DNA of 64,000 bases, taken from assembly GCF_001021975.1 (NCBI RefSeq), contig NZ_CP009928.1, forward strand, positions 1,240,001 through 1,304,000, given 5' to 3'. Numbering within the stretch: position 1 is the first letter of the stretch; each line of letters opens with the position of its first letter. The notes under the pieces were generated by a model. The model was not told the origin of the DNA and searched no databases. It saw only the letters and a list, made by a program, of their open reading frames with translations. Of this stretch, positions 16,549 through 26,541 are shown one piece after another. Position numbers and translations under genes: made by a program. The stretch is from Chryseobacterium gallinarum. Lineage in GTDB: Bacteria > Bacteroidota > Bacteroidia > Flavobacteriales > Weeksellaceae.

Positions 16549-17655
16549 ATGAGCCACGGAAAGATTCGAGAAGAAAAAACCTGCTTAAACTGCGGACATC
16601 AGGTCGAAGAAAGATATTGCCCCCATTGCGGACAGGAAAATATTGAAACCCGCCAACCTTTTTATTATCTTTTCACTCATTTTATAGAAGATTTTACGCA
16701 TTATGACGGGCAGTTCTGGGGAACCCTGAAAAATCTGATGTTTAAACCCGGTGCTCTCACCAGAACTTACCTTGAAGGGAAAAGACAAAAGTTTGTACCT
16801 CCTGTAAAACTGTATATTTTTGTCAGCTTTATCACCTTTTTTGTTTTTGCGCTTTTTCCTTTGGTAACTATTAATTTCAACAATAATAAAAATAACGGGG
16901 ATCCGGATAAAGCCAGCATCTTCAAGAAAATAAAGGCCCTCGACACGAAGAAAATAACAGATAGCATTAAAGCTGACGCGATATTGACCCAAGAAGATTC
17001 TGCCACCATCAAAACCCTTGGAGCATTACCGGATTCAGCTAAAATAGATGATCTGCAGAATGCCCTTGAAATGGATGAAAAAATAGATAAGGACGTCTTA
17101 TACCGCGGTTATAAAACGAGAGAATCCTATGACTCGGCAGCAGCTAAAAACCCATCGGCTTTTGATTTTATCCAAACGCCTTTAGCACATAAATTTTTTG
17201 AACTCAAAGAGAAAGGCGTTACAAAAGCTGAAATTGTCAAGAGCCTGTCGGAGACATCTTTTCATAACCTGCCAAAAGCTCTTTTCATTTATCTTCCCTT
17301 ATTTGCGTTCTTTTTATGGATTTTTCACAATAAAAAAAGATGGTGGTATTTTGACCATGGAATTTTTACCCTGCATTATTTCTCGTTTCTCTTACTGAAT
17401 ATCCTGTTTGTATTTCTCATCGCAAAACTGGCAAGCCTTACGGATATTGGTATTCTCAATAGTATTTTATATCTTTTATTATGTGTTCTGCTGATCTATA
17501 TAATAGCTTATTTCTTCATTGCCCACCGGCGTGTGTATCACACACATGGTATAGTAAGCTTTATTATCGGTGGAATATTATTTACCCTTAATTTCTTTAC
17601 CTTTATGATTTTGGTTGCCGGGCTCGCTTTGATAAGTTTCCTGATGATTCATTAA
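16549..17655 (+). CDS. DUF3667 membrane protein with zinc ribbon
   Basis: 368 residues. The N-terminus has a zinc ribbon with two CxxC pairs (CLNCGHQ... and CPHCGQEN, residues about 12-30). The following segment (FTHYDGQFWGTLKNLMFKPG, ALTRTYLEGKRQKFVPPVKLY) is characteristic of the DUF3667 family. A first membrane segment is at about 84-104; a hydrophilic stretch with many charged residues (about 110-230) follows; and three or four membrane helices lie at about 243-365. It is an inner-membrane protein of unknown function. A hairpin shared with the convergent gene follows. Confidence 0.82.
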   Translation: MSHGKIREEKTCLNCGHQVEERYCPHCGQENIETRQPFYYLFTHFIEDFTHYDGQFWGTLKNLMFKPGALTRTYLEGKRQKFVPPVKLYIFVSFITFFVFALFPLVTINFNNNKNNGDPDKASIFKKIKALDTKKITDSIKADAILTQEDSATIKTLGALPDSAKIDDLQNALEMDEKIDKDVLYRGYKTRESYDSAAAKNPSAFDFIQTPLAHKFFELKEKGVTKAEIVKSLSETSFHNLPKALFIYLPLFAFFLWIFHNKKRWWYFDHGIFTLHYFSFLLLNILFVFLIAKLASLTDIGILNSILYLLLCVLLIYIIAYFFIAHRRVYHTHGIVSFIIGGILFTLNFFTFMILVAGLALISFLMIH

Positions 17656-17656
17656 A

Positions 17657-17699
17657 ATAAAAATGAAGCTGTCTTTTTGATAGCTTCATTTTCTTTTTA
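17657..17699. terminator. Bidirectional terminator
   Basis: Arms AATGAAGCT and AGCTTCATT with an A-run before and a T-run after, placed between two convergent genes. Confidence 0.85.
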
Positions 17700-18029
17700 T
17701 TTTCTTAATGACTTACTTCCCCTGAAACTCGCAAATAAATAATAGGCTACAAAAACCGTGGAAAATTTCAAAATCGACGGAACAGCCAGCTTCAGGTCAA
17801 ACATTAAACTGCCTGCCAACACAAGAACTCCCATGACAACGAAAGATAATCCCAATTTCTGTGGCAAGGTAAAGCGAGGAGTATCCAGATAGTAGGCAGT
17901 TCCCCAGGCCGCTCCAAAGGCAATGGCATAATAGATATCCAGCCCGACATTTTGTGAGCTTAAAAAGAAGTAATTGATAAGGAAGCTTACTACTGTTCCC
18001 AAAGCGAAATATATCAAAGCTTTTTGCAT
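17697..18029 (-). CDS. Small integral membrane protein
   Basis: 110 residues with about four hydrophobic helices (MQKALIYFALGTVVSFLINYFF at the start, YYAIAFGAAWGTAYYL, LGLSFVVMGVLVLAGSLMF, FSTVFVAYYLFASF). The frame is open to 18089, but a consensus -7 box (18047-18054) lies inside that extension, and ATG 18029 begins the first membrane helix, so I chose it. I do not recognise the family. It ends with a basic tail (RGSKSLRK). Confidence 0.65.
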   Translation of the reverse strand: MQKALIYFALGTVVSFLINYFFLSSQNVGLDIYYAIAFGAAWGTAYYLDTPRFTLPQKLGLSFVVMGVLVLAGSLMFDLKLAVPSILKFSTVFVAYYLFASFRGSKSLRK

Positions 18030-18046
18030 GTCTGTAAAATATGGTG

Positions 18047-18054
18047 CAAAAGTA
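18047..18054 (-). promoter_or_regulatory. -7 promoter box of the small membrane protein gene
   Basis: On the minus strand the sequence is TACTTTTG, 17 bases before ATG 18029. It decides the start codon. Confidence 0.6.
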
Positions 18055-18239
18055 AAAATTTTAATTTGAGGAATTTTAAAATCTATCATTTTGAAAACAA
18101 AATCCCTATGTTATTTTGATTCTGCAACTACCGAACTTTTAAACTTTAACAAAAATTGGAAAAACATAATTAAATAAACTCATTTAAAACAATGATAATC
18201 AACAATTTAAAATCAAACGCAAGGTTCTTTTTTTATTAT

Positions 18240-18247
18240 TATATTTG
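18240..18247 (+). promoter_or_regulatory. -7 promoter box of icmF
   Basis: TATATTTG matches TAnnTTTG, 27 bases before the ATG at 18275. I see no cobalamin riboswitch in the leader. Confidence 0.55.
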
Positions 18248-18274
18248 AAAACTTAGAAACTTTCTAGAATTTTT

Positions 18275-21200
18275 ATGGAAACCCAAAAATATACTCCAAC
18301 CAACAAAGTAAGAATCGTAACTGCTGCCTCATTATTCGATGGGCATGATGCTGCGATCAATATTATGCGTCGTGTCATCCAGGGAACAGGATGCGAAGTT
18401 ATCCATCTTGGACATGACAAATCTGCAGAAGAAGTTGTGAACACAGCAATCCAGGAAGATGCCAATGCTATTGCGCTAACTTCATATCAGGGAGGCCACA
18501 ACGAATATTTTAAATACATCTATGACCTGCTAAGAGAAAAAAATTCACCACAAATCAAAATTTTTGGCGGCGGCGGCGGAGTTATCCTGCCGGAAGAAAT
18601 TAAAGATCTGATGTCTTACGGGATTGACAGGATCTATTCCCCGGATGACGGACGTGAGCTAGGCTTGCAGGGAATGATTGATGATTTGGTGCAAAGGTCG
18701 GATTTTGCTACCGGAAAAGATGTTACGGCTAAAGATTTGGAAAATATCAGCTTTGAGAATCCATCAAGCATTGCTCAAATCATCTCTGCGGTTGAAAACT
18801 TTTCGGAAGAAAAACCTGAACTGGTAAAAGCGATTGACGAAAAATCAAAAGACCTGAATATTCCGATCATTGGTATCACGGGTACCGGAGGAGCCGGAAA
18901 GTCTTCGTTGACAGATGAACTGGTAAGACGTTTTCTGCGTTCCAATACTGATAAGAAGATTGCCATCATTTCTATTGACCCTTCAAAAAAGAAAACGGGA
19001 GGTGCCCTTCTTGGAGACAGGATCCGTATGAATGCGATTAATGACCCTCGGGTTTACATGCGCTCTATGGCAACAAGAGAGAATAACGTGTCTGTTTCAC
19101 CATTTATTCATTCTGCTCTGAATGTTTTAAAGCTGGCTCATCCGGATGTTATCATTCTTGAAACTTCAGGAATCGGACAATCGGGCTCAGAGGTTTCCGA
19201 CTTCGCAGATGTTTCCATGTATGTCATGACTCCTGAATATGGTGCTTCCACACAGCTGGAAAAAATCGATATGCTAGACTATGCTGACCTGGTTGCCTTA
19301 AACAAATCTGATAAGCGGGGTGCCCTTGATGCCCTTCAGGCGGTAAGAAAGCAATTCCAGAGAAACCACCTTTTATGGGAAAGCCAACTGGAAGATATGC
19401 CGGTATATGCTACCAAGGCATCTCAGTTCAATGACCATGGGACCACAGAGCTCTATAACAGGCTGGTTTCAAAAGTAAACGAAAAATTTGCCGGTTTACA
19501 TTTAAATACTTTCGTTGAGCAGGAAATTACTGATGAAGTAACCATCATCCCTCCCAAAAGAGTACGTTACCTGTCTGAAATTGTTGAAAACAACAAGCAA
19601 TATGATGCCAATGTTGAAAAACAGGCTGAACTTGCAAGGAAAATGTATCATATTGAAGGCGTTAAAAATATCATTTCTAACGAAGCCCTGGACGCTGAAT
19701 ATCAAAAGGCAGAAAAAGAGCTTCAACAAGAAAACATTGATTTCCTGAAAACCTGGGACGATACGAAAAAGGCTTTCCATGAAGAGTTTTATTCTTATTT
19801 TGTAAGAGGAAAAGAGATTAAAGTGGAAACCTCAACAGAGTCTTTATCACATTTAAGAATCCCAAAAATCGCCTTACCAAAATACCATGACTGGGGAGAT
19901 CTGATCAAATGGAAAGGCCAGGAAAACCTTCCGGGAAGCTTCCCTTATACAGCAGGGATTTACCCGTTCAAAAGAACAGGAGAAGACCCTACAAGGATGT
20001 TTGCAGGAGAAGGTGGTCCTGAAAGAACCAACAGAAGATTTCATTACGTTTCCGCAGAAATGCCTGCAAAACGTTTATCTACAGCATTTGACTCCGTAAC
20101 ATTGTATGGACAGGACCCTGCTTTACCACCGGATATTTACGGAAAAATCGGAAATGCGGGAGTTTCCATTGCTACTTTAGATGATGCTAAAAAGCTTTAT
20201 TCAGGATTTGATCTGGTGAATGCATTAACGTCCGTTTCCATGACAATCAACGGGCCTGCTCCAATGCTATTGGCGTTCTTTATGAATGCAGCCATCGACC
20301 AGAATGTTGAAAAATATATTAAAGAAAATGGGTTAGAGTCTAAAGTTGAGGCCAAACTTAAAGAAAAGTTCGATGACAAAGGCCTGGAAAGACCAAAATA
20401 TAACGGTGAACTTCCACCATCCAATAATGGATTGGGATTACAGCTTTTAGGATTAACAGGAGACGAAATTGTTCCGGCAGACGTTTACGCTGACATTAAG
20501 GCTAAAACTATTGCTACCGTTCGTGGTACTGTTCAGGCTGATATTTTGAAGGAAGACCAGGCTCAGAATACCTGTATATTTTCTACTGAATTTGCACTAA
20601 GATTAATGGGTGATGTTCAGGAATATTTTATCAAGGAAAAAGTAAGAAACTTCTACTCGGTTTCTATCTCAGGTTATCACATTGCCGAAGCAGGCGCAAA
20701 TCCTGTTTCCCAGCTGGCATTTACGCTGGCTAATGGTTTTACCTATGTAGAGTATTACCTGAGCCGTGGAATGGATATCAACGATTTCGCTCCAAACCTG
20801 TCTTTCTTCTTCTCCAATGGTATTGATCCTGAATATTCAGTAATCGGACGTGTGGCAAGAAGAATCTGGGCAAAAGCCATGAAACTGAAATACGGGGCTG
20901 ACGAAAGAAGCCAGATGTTGAAATACCACATCCAGACTTCAGGGCGTTCGCTTCATGCACAGGAAATTGATTTCAATGATATCAGAACCACTCTTCAGGC
21001 GCTGTATGCAATCTATGACAACTGTAACTCATTACATACCAATGCGTATGATGAAGCGATTACCACTCCTACCGAACAATCCGTAAGAAGGGCAATGGCC
21101 ATTCAGCTGATCATCAATAAAGAATTGGGATTGGCTAAAAACGAAAATCCTCTTCAGGGATCCTTTATTATTGAAGAATTAACCGATTTAGTAGAAGAAG

Positions 21201-21622
21201 CTGTGTATGCGGAATTCGACAGAATCACAGAAAGAGGAGGTGTTCTCGGAGCGATGGAAACCATGTACCAGCGTTCCAAGATCCAGGAAGAATCAATGCA
21301 TTATGAATGGCTGAAACATACCGGGGAATATCCGATCATCGGAGTAAATACTTTCCTTGGTAAGGATGGCTCTCCCACTGTACTTCCGGGAGAAGTTATC
21401 CGTTCTACTGAAGAAGAAAAGCAAGCCCAGATTGAAGCGCTTCACAATTTCCAGAAAGCCAATGAAGGAAAATCTGAAGAGGCTCTGAAGAAATTACAAC
21501 ATGCAGCCATTAATCAACAAAACTTATTTGAGGTAATGATTGATGCTGTGAAGTTCTGCTCTTTAGGACAAATTACCAATGCGTTATTTGAAGTAGGTGG
21601 TAAGTACAGAAGGAATATGTAG
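18275..21622 (+). CDS. icmF: Fused isobutyryl-CoA mutase / methylmalonyl-CoA mutase family protein (IcmF type)
   Basis: 1115 residues combining three parts normally on separate proteins. First, a B12-binding domain (about 12-140) with DGHDAA at 22-27, the DxH motif whose histidine ligates cobalt, and a GGGGG turn. Second, a MeaB-like G-protein chaperone (about 195-420) with P-loop GTGGAGKS at 203-210 and NKSD. Third, the radical mutase barrel (about 540-1115; [21 protein letters not shown]). This order is that of IcmF, which interconverts isobutyryl-CoA and n-butyryl-CoA with adenosylcobalamin, the G-domain protecting the cofactor. Substrate choice cannot be proven by eye. It stands alone between a promoter box and a strong terminator. 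Confidence 0.9.
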   Translation: METQKYTPTNKVRIVTAASLFDGHDAAINIMRRVIQGTGCEVIHLGHDKSAEEVVNTAIQEDANAIALTSYQGGHNEYFKYIYDLLREKNSPQIKIFGGGGGVILPEEIKDLMSYGIDRIYSPDDGRELGLQGMIDDLVQRSDFATGKDVTAKDLENISFENPSSIAQIISAVENFSEEKPELVKAIDEKSKDLNIPIIGITGTGGAGKSSLTDELVRRFLRSNTDKKIAIISIDPSKKKTGGALLGDRIRMNAINDPRVYMRSMATRENNVSVSPFIHSALNVLKLAHPDVIILETSGIGQSGSEVSDFADVSMYVMTPEYGASTQLEKIDMLDYADLVALNKSDKRGALDALQAVRKQFQRNHLLWESQLEDMPVYATKASQFNDHGTTELYNRLVSKVNEKFAGLHLNTFVEQEITDEVTIIPPKRVRYLSEIVENNKQYDANVEKQAELARKMYHIEGVKNIISNEALDAEYQKAEKELQQENIDFLKTWDDTKKAFHEEFYSYFVRGKEIKVETSTESLSHLRIPKIALPKYHDWGDLIKWKGQENLPGSFPYTAGIYPFKRTGEDPTRMFAGEGGPERTNRRFHYVSAEMPAKRLSTAFDSVTLYGQDPALPPDIYGKIGNAGVSIATLDDAKKLYSGFDLVNALTSVSMTINGPAPMLLAFFMNAAIDQNVEKYIKENGLESKVEAKLKEKFDDKGLERPKYNGELPPSNNGLGLQLLGLTGDEIVPADVYADIKAKTIATVRGTVQADILKEDQAQNTCIFSTEFALRLMGDVQEYFIKEKVRNFYSVSISGYHIAEAGANPVSQLAFTLANGFTYVEYYLSRGMDINDFAPNLSFFFSNGIDPEYSVIGRVARRIWAKAMKLKYGADERSQMLKYHIQTSGRSLHAQEIDFNDIRTTLQALYAIYDNCNSLHTNAYDEAITTPTEQSVRRAMAIQLIINKELGLAKNENPLQGSFIIEELTDLVEEAVYAEFDRITERGGVLGAMETMYQRSKIQEESMHYEWLKHTGEYPIIGVNTFLGKDGSPTVLPGEVIRSTEEEKQAQIEALHNFQKANEGKSEEALKKLQHAAINQQNLFEVMIDAVKFCSLGQITNALFEVGGKYRRNM

Positions 21623-21650
21623 GTCCACCTCATCTTCTGATATATAATAC

Positions 21651-21687
21651 AAACCTAACAGGATTCAGAATCCTGTTAGGTTTTTTT
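21651..21687 (+). terminator. Terminator of icmF
   Basis: AAACCTAACAGGATT and AATCCTGTTAGGTTT form a perfect 15-bp stem with loop CAG, followed by a T-run. Confidence 0.93.
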
Positions 21688-21715
21688 GTACATTTAACTC
21701 CAAAATTAATTACCC

Positions 21716-22747
21716 ATGAAAAGCTTTAAGAGAATTTCACTTTTAATTACTTTATGTTTAGCCTCGGTTTCCTTTTCCCAAAAACGCACTGAAGATTTTT
21801 CCATAAGTTTTCCGGATAAAAAATTAGAAAAAAGCTATTATAAAACAATAACATTGATCGACAACAGGATTGATACTACTTCCCTTGGAATTGTCCAGAA
21901 AGGCGCCTTTAATACAAAAGCCAGAGTTGTTCCCACTACTCATTTAAGCGACCAGTTCCAAAAGCTTCTGGATCATATCAACGGTGATAATACAGAAGAC
22001 GGCAATATTGTAATATACCTCAAACAACTGTATTTTGCGGAAACCACAGGTGCATTCAGTGAGCATGGCTATTGCTATTTTCAAGCCTTCCTGTTTGCAA
22101 AAAACGACGATGGCACTTATTCCTATCTGGATAAAATAGATCAGGTAATAGATCACTCCTCCATGGATGTAACCAAAGCCACCATGAAAAAAGGAAGTGA
22201 AATGGTAAGTGATTTTATCAGCCGGAATATTTCTAAAAAAGCCGGTACTATCCATCAGTATTCTTTTGCTGACCTGAAGAATTTCGACAGTATTGAAAAG
22301 CAGAAATTCAGTCTTTACAATTCCCAGGAATTGAAAGACGGTGTATATAAAGATTATGAGGCTTTCAGGGATCAGCAGCCTGAAAAAGCCATTACCAATG
22401 TCAAATTCTATGGAAAGGCTCCAAAGATCATTAAAATATATGAAACGATTGACGGAAAAGAAAAAGAGTTAAAAAAGGATGGTCATTATGCCATTGTCTA
22501 CAAAGGGGAACCGTACATTTATACTTCCGCTGATGATCTGTTTGCAAAAGCTGAAAAAAGAGACGGGGATTACTATTTTACAGGAAAAGTCAAAAGTACC
22601 GCAAAAACAGGAAATGTAATGCTGGCTTCGGCTTTTTTCGGAATTATAGGAGGATTAATCGCCTCGGGTCCTGTGTCCACACCATTTGAATTGAAAATAG
22701 ACTACCTGAATGGAGGATTTATCCCAATCAGGGAAGTGAAAAATTAA
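21716..22747 (+). CDS. Secreted or periplasmic protein of unknown function
   Basis: 343 residues with a signal peptide (MKSFKRISLLITLCLASVSFSQ). The body begins with a strand-rich segment (DFSISFPDKKLEKSYYKTITLIDNRIDT) and contains conserved-looking words YLKQLYFAETTGA and SFADLKNFDSIEKQKFSLYNSQELKDG, the second typical of a domain that describes a lipid- or envelope-associated Bacteroidetes protein. Near the end is a hydrophobic glycine-rich segment (MLASAFFGIIGGLIASGPV, about 302-320) that could be one membrane helix. I do not recognise the family. It is convergent with the M16 peptidase gene and shares a terminator with it. Confidence 0.65.
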   Translation: MKSFKRISLLITLCLASVSFSQKRTEDFSISFPDKKLEKSYYKTITLIDNRIDTTSLGIVQKGAFNTKARVVPTTHLSDQFQKLLDHINGDNTEDGNIVIYLKQLYFAETTGAFSEHGYCYFQAFLFAKNDDGTYSYLDKIDQVIDHSSMDVTKATMKKGSEMVSDFISRNISKKAGTIHQYSFADLKNFDSIEKQKFSLYNSQELKDGVYKDYEAFRDQQPEKAITNVKFYGKAPKIIKIYETIDGKEKELKKDGHYAIVYKGEPYIYTSADDLFAKAEKRDGDYYFTGKVKSTAKTGNVMLASAFFGIIGGLIASGPVSTPFELKIDYLNGGFIPIREVKN

Positions 22748-22765
22748 TAATCCGGTCTAAAACAC

Positions 22766-22800
22766 AAAAAACCGCAGATAAGTTTCTGCGGTTTTATTTT
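22766..22800. terminator. Bidirectional terminator
   Basis: Stem AAAACCGCAGA / TCTGCGGTTTT with A-run before and T-run after, between convergent genes. Confidence 0.88.
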
Positions 22801-22818
22801 TATCAGTTTTTACAGTGG

Positions 22819-25551
22819 TTATTTTTTATTAAAATCACCTGCAAAAACTGATGTAAGTTTATCTTCACTGATGTATTTTCTCAGTACTTCATTTACCTGG
22901 CTTACTTTCAATGCGGAGACTTTAGCTTCCAATGCATCATAATCATCCAGCGGAATTCCAAACTGAAGCTGACTGTTTACCAATCCCATCAAAGTGCTAT
23001 CATTACCTAAGCCTGTTTTTCTGGAAGTCAGCCAGGAATTTAAATTAGATTTTAATTCTTCTTCGCTGAATCCTTCTTTTACCGCCTTATTGACTTCTTC
23101 TTTCAATGCTTTATTTACAGCTTCTTTCTTGGTAGGGTTAAAGAATGCATACCATCCCCATGACGCCACATCATTATCGGATGGAACACTGATATAAGAA
23201 CCTGCCCCATAACTGATACCCTCTTTTTCACGAAGTCGTATCGGAATTCTTGATGTCAGGAAACCTCCACTACCCAACATTTCGTTGGCAATAATCAGCG
23301 CCGGATAGTCAGGACTTTTCCTGTCCATTGAAAAACTGATTTTTCCAACAGCAGCACCATTTTCTTTATCAGGAGTTATATATTCTTTATCTTCTTTTTT
23401 AGTTGTAAAGAGTTCCGGTTTAATTTTCTCATAATCCGATTTTGAATTCCATTTTCCAAATGTGCCCTCCATTAACGCAGACACTGTCTTGGAATCCAGA
23501 TCCCCGATCATTGTCCCTACTCCGTTATTACTTCCTAAAATCTTATTATAAAAATCTACAAGCTCCTGTCTTTTGATGGTTTTATTTGTTTCTATCTGTT
23601 CTTTGAAGGATGGTGTATAAAAAATACTTTCTTTAGGATAACTGGAGGTAATTTTTTCAATTTCGGTAAATGCCAGCGCCTGAGGGTCATTTAAAGAACT
23701 TTCAAGATAAGTATTGTACTCATTTACTGTTTTAACCAATTCTGCTTCCGGGAAAGTGGATTCTGTAAGAATTTCTTTCATCAGTCCCATTACTTTGGGT
23801 AAATGCTCTTTATAAGTACTCACATTGGCATACAAGGTCTGGCCACTGAATGAGAATCCTATACTGGATTTCCATTGATCCAGCATATCCTGGATCTGTT
23901 CTTTAGTATGAGATTTGGTACCCGTTTTCATCACCTGAGCCATTAAAGCTCCAATCTTGGCCTTTCCATTTAAATCTTTAGCATTACTTACCGGGAAACG
24001 GAAGCTTCCCAATACTTTCCCTCCTTTAATTTCTTTTTTAATGACTCCGTATTTCATTCCATTGCTCAGTTTTCCTTCAGAAAGATTAGCCTTGAGATTT
24101 TTAATACTAGCTTCAAAAGGAGCCACTTCTTTTTCCAGTGCTTTCCCCTTATAATCTTTCGTTAAAGAAGCAATCTGGTCATCTGAATATTCAATATTTT
24201 TAACTCTCACTTCATCTTTGGTAGGTATAAATACTCCAACGGTCCTGTTGTTGGTTTTGAAATATTTATCCGCAACCCTCTGAATGTCTGCCAACGTCAG
24301 TTTTTCAATATTATCACGGTATAACATGGCCAGTTTATAGTTTCCTGCTCCTACAATTTCTGTCAGTCCTATTGCATAATTGATCGTGTTATTTTTGTTG
24401 TTCTCAATTTGCTTTAAAATTTTAGCCTTAGCCCTGGCAACATCCTGTTCCGTATATTTAATTGCTGCAATTTTATCCAGTTCTGCCCTGAAATCACTTT
24501 CTACAGCCTTCACATCTTTCTCTGCAGGAATTTCCAGACCAAAATACATATAGGCAGCATCTCTTACAGTTGGCTGATAGGAATAAACTGAAGCCGCTTT
24601 ATGGGAATCAATCATTGCCTTATATAAGTATCCTGAAGGGTCCGCTGTTAAAATTTCTGATAATGCATCCAGAGCTGCGTAGTCTTTATCTGCATAAGGA
24701 GCGGTATGATAAAGTGCTCCTACAATTTTGCTGTCTCCTGAGCGCTTCAGTTCTACAAAACGTTCTCCATCCTGAGCCGGCTCCACGGTATAGGTCTGAT
24801 CCAATATCCTTGAAGGTCTCGGAATAACGGAGAAATATTGAGAAACATACTGTAAAGCCTGTTTTTCATCAAATTTACCTGCTACTATAAGTGTGGCATT
24901 GTCCGGCTGGTAATGTTTTTCATAGAACTTCCTAAGGGTCGGAGCTTTTACCCTCTCAATATCTTCTTTACTTCCGATAGTGCTGTTTCCATAGTTATGC
25001 CATAAGTAAGCCGTAGAGACAATTCTTTCCATCAAAACAGACCCCGGATTATTTTCTCCGATTTCGAATTCGTTTCTTACTACAGAAAATTCTTTATCCA
25101 GGTCAGATTGCAGAATGGTAGCATTGATCATTCTGTCTGCTTCCATTTCCAGTGCCCATTTAAGATTCTCATCACTAGACGGGAAAATTTCATAATAATT
25201 GGTTCTGTCATACCAAGTAGTTCCATTCGCATCACCTCCTTTATCCGATAATTGTTTTTTAATATCACCTAGTTTTTTAGTGCTCTTAAATAACATATGT
25301 TCAAGCAAATGTGCCATTCCTTTTTCTCCATAACCTTCATGCTTAGAACCTACATTATAGATGATATTAACCACCATATTGCTTTGCGAAGGATCCGGAA
25401 TCAAAAGGACTTTCATTCCATTATTAAGCGTGTACTCTTTTACACCTTCTGTGTTACTTACGAATTTTGGAGTTTCAGCCTTTTGTGAAAATACCGGGTT
25501 GGCTGCTCCGGTGAAAAACAGGACTGCAGTCCCAATTAGTAGACTTTTCAT
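22819..25551 (-). CDS. M16 family zinc metallopeptidase (insulinase-like, two-repeat form)
   Basis: 910 residues with a signal peptide (ending PVFSQ, about residue 23), hence periplasmic. The inverted zinc motif HLLEH lies at 81-85 in a typical context (GSKHEGYGEKGMAHLLEHMLFKST). The active N-terminal M16 half (about 35-250) is followed by its inactive partner domain and a second M16 pair (about 500-910; ANEMLGSGGFLTSRIPIRLREKEGISYGAGSY), giving the full clamshell in one chain. Members degrade peptides in the envelope. No other signal links it to neighbours. Confidence 0.92.
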   Translation of the reverse strand: MKSLLIGTAVLFFTGAANPVFSQKAETPKFVSNTEGVKEYTLNNGMKVLLIPDPSQSNMVVNIIYNVGSKHEGYGEKGMAHLLEHMLFKSTKKLGDIKKQLSDKGGDANGTTWYDRTNYYEIFPSSDENLKWALEMEADRMINATILQSDLDKEFSVVRNEFEIGENNPGSVLMERIVSTAYLWHNYGNSTIGSKEDIERVKAPTLRKFYEKHYQPDNATLIVAGKFDEKQALQYVSQYFSVIPRPSRILDQTYTVEPAQDGERFVELKRSGDSKIVGALYHTAPYADKDYAALDALSEILTADPSGYLYKAMIDSHKAASVYSYQPTVRDAAYMYFGLEIPAEKDVKAVESDFRAELDKIAAIKYTEQDVARAKAKILKQIENNKNNTINYAIGLTEIVGAGNYKLAMLYRDNIEKLTLADIQRVADKYFKTNNRTVGVFIPTKDEVRVKNIEYSDDQIASLTKDYKGKALEKEVAPFEASIKNLKANLSEGKLSNGMKYGVIKKEIKGGKVLGSFRFPVSNAKDLNGKAKIGALMAQVMKTGTKSHTKEQIQDMLDQWKSSIGFSFSGQTLYANVSTYKEHLPKVMGLMKEILTESTFPEAELVKTVNEYNTYLESSLNDPQALAFTEIEKITSSYPKESIFYTPSFKEQIETNKTIKRQELVDFYNKILGSNNGVGTMIGDLDSKTVSALMEGTFGKWNSKSDYEKIKPELFTTKKEDKEYITPDKENGAAVGKISFSMDRKSPDYPALIIANEMLGSGGFLTSRIPIRLREKEGISYGAGSYISVPSDNDVASWGWYAFFNPTKKEAVNKALKEEVNKAVKEGFSEEELKSNLNSWLTSRKTGLGNDSTLMGLVNSQLQFGIPLDDYDALEAKVSALKVSQVNEVLRKYISEDKLTSVFAGDFNKK

Positions 25552-25652
25552 GTGTTTTATTTAATTTTGTTAAATATAAGAGATTTTTCACATCTCTTAT
25601 GAAGATTAGACAATATAACTCACAGAAATGTTACAAATTTCATTTTAAATTT

Positions 25653-25660
25653 TACATTTG
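25653..25660 (+). promoter_or_regulatory. -7 promoter box giving a probable leaderless transcript
   Basis: TACATTTG matches TAnnTTTG. Only six bases separate it from ATG 25667, so transcription would begin at or next to the start codon. Confidence 0.6.
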
Positions 25661-25666
25661 TTTTTC

Positions 25667-26377
25667 ATGAAACCAAAAGCTTTATTCAACTGGAGCAGCG
25701 GAAAAGATTCCGCCCTTGCCCTTTTTAAGATCTTACAGGAAGATCAATATGATGTATCAACACTTTTAACCAGCATTAATAAAGAGTTTCAGCGTATATC
25801 CATGCATGGTGTTCATGTTTCCCTGCTGGAGCAGCAGGCTGCGAGTATAGGAGTTCCGCTGGTAAAAATGGAGCTTCCTAAAGAGCCTTCAATGGAAGAA
25901 TATCAGGAAATCATGAAAGATACAATTTCCGGAATTCAGTCACAGGGAATTACCCACTCTATCTTTGGAGATATTTTTCTGGAAGATCTCCGACAATACC
26001 GCGAAAACCAGTTACAGTCCATCGGTATGAAAGCTGTTTTTCCACTATGGAAGCAAAACACCCCGGATCTTATTCATGAATTTTTAGACCTTGGATTTAA
26101 AACTATTGTCACTTGCGTTAACGGGACCTATCTTGATAAAAGCTTTGCCGGAAGGATCATTGATCAGAATTTCATTAAGGATTTACCAGGAAATGTAGAT
26201 CCTTGCGGAGAAAACGGCGAATTTCATACATTCACTTTTGATGGCCCTATCTTTACGAATCCGATACTATTTGAAATTGGAGAAACGGTAAAAAAGACTT
26301 ATCCTAGGCCAAAAACGGATTCTGAAGAAAAAGATGGAGAATACACTTTCTGGTTTTGTGATCTGATTTCAAAATAA
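25667..26377 (+). CDS. Dph6-like ATP pyrophosphatase (diphthine-ammonia-ligase-like domain)
   Basis: 236 residues. The N-terminal PP-loop FNWSSGKDSALALF (SGKDS at 11-15) binds ATP and is typical of the alpha-hydrolase ATP pyrophosphatases. The later SIFGDIFLEDLRQYRE, AVFPLWKQNT, TCVNGTYLDKSFAGR and DPCGENGEFHTF are the conserved words of the Dph6/MJ0570 family. In eukaryotes Dph6 amidates diphthine on EF2; bacteria do not make diphthamide, so the substrate here is unknown. The TTG nine bases upstream lies within the -7 box, so ATG 25667 is the start. Confidence 0.85.
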   Translation: MKPKALFNWSSGKDSALALFKILQEDQYDVSTLLTSINKEFQRISMHGVHVSLLEQQAASIGVPLVKMELPKEPSMEEYQEIMKDTISGIQSQGITHSIFGDIFLEDLRQYRENQLQSIGMKAVFPLWKQNTPDLIHEFLDLGFKTIVTCVNGTYLDKSFAGRIIDQNFIKDLPGNVDPCGENGEFHTFTFDGPIFTNPILFEIGETVKKTYPRPKTDSEEKDGEYTFWFCDLISK

Positions 26378-26541
26378 ACCAGATCTGCTTTTTACATCAC
26401 GAATATGCAAACGTGCCCGGAATTGCGGAGATGCTCAGGATAAAAAAAACTATTCCAGGCTGGATCTAGCATGGAATTTGCATCCTTTGAGACTTTTTAA
26501 GATTTCACTATCTTTAAAATGATAACTTTTAATAAACACCC

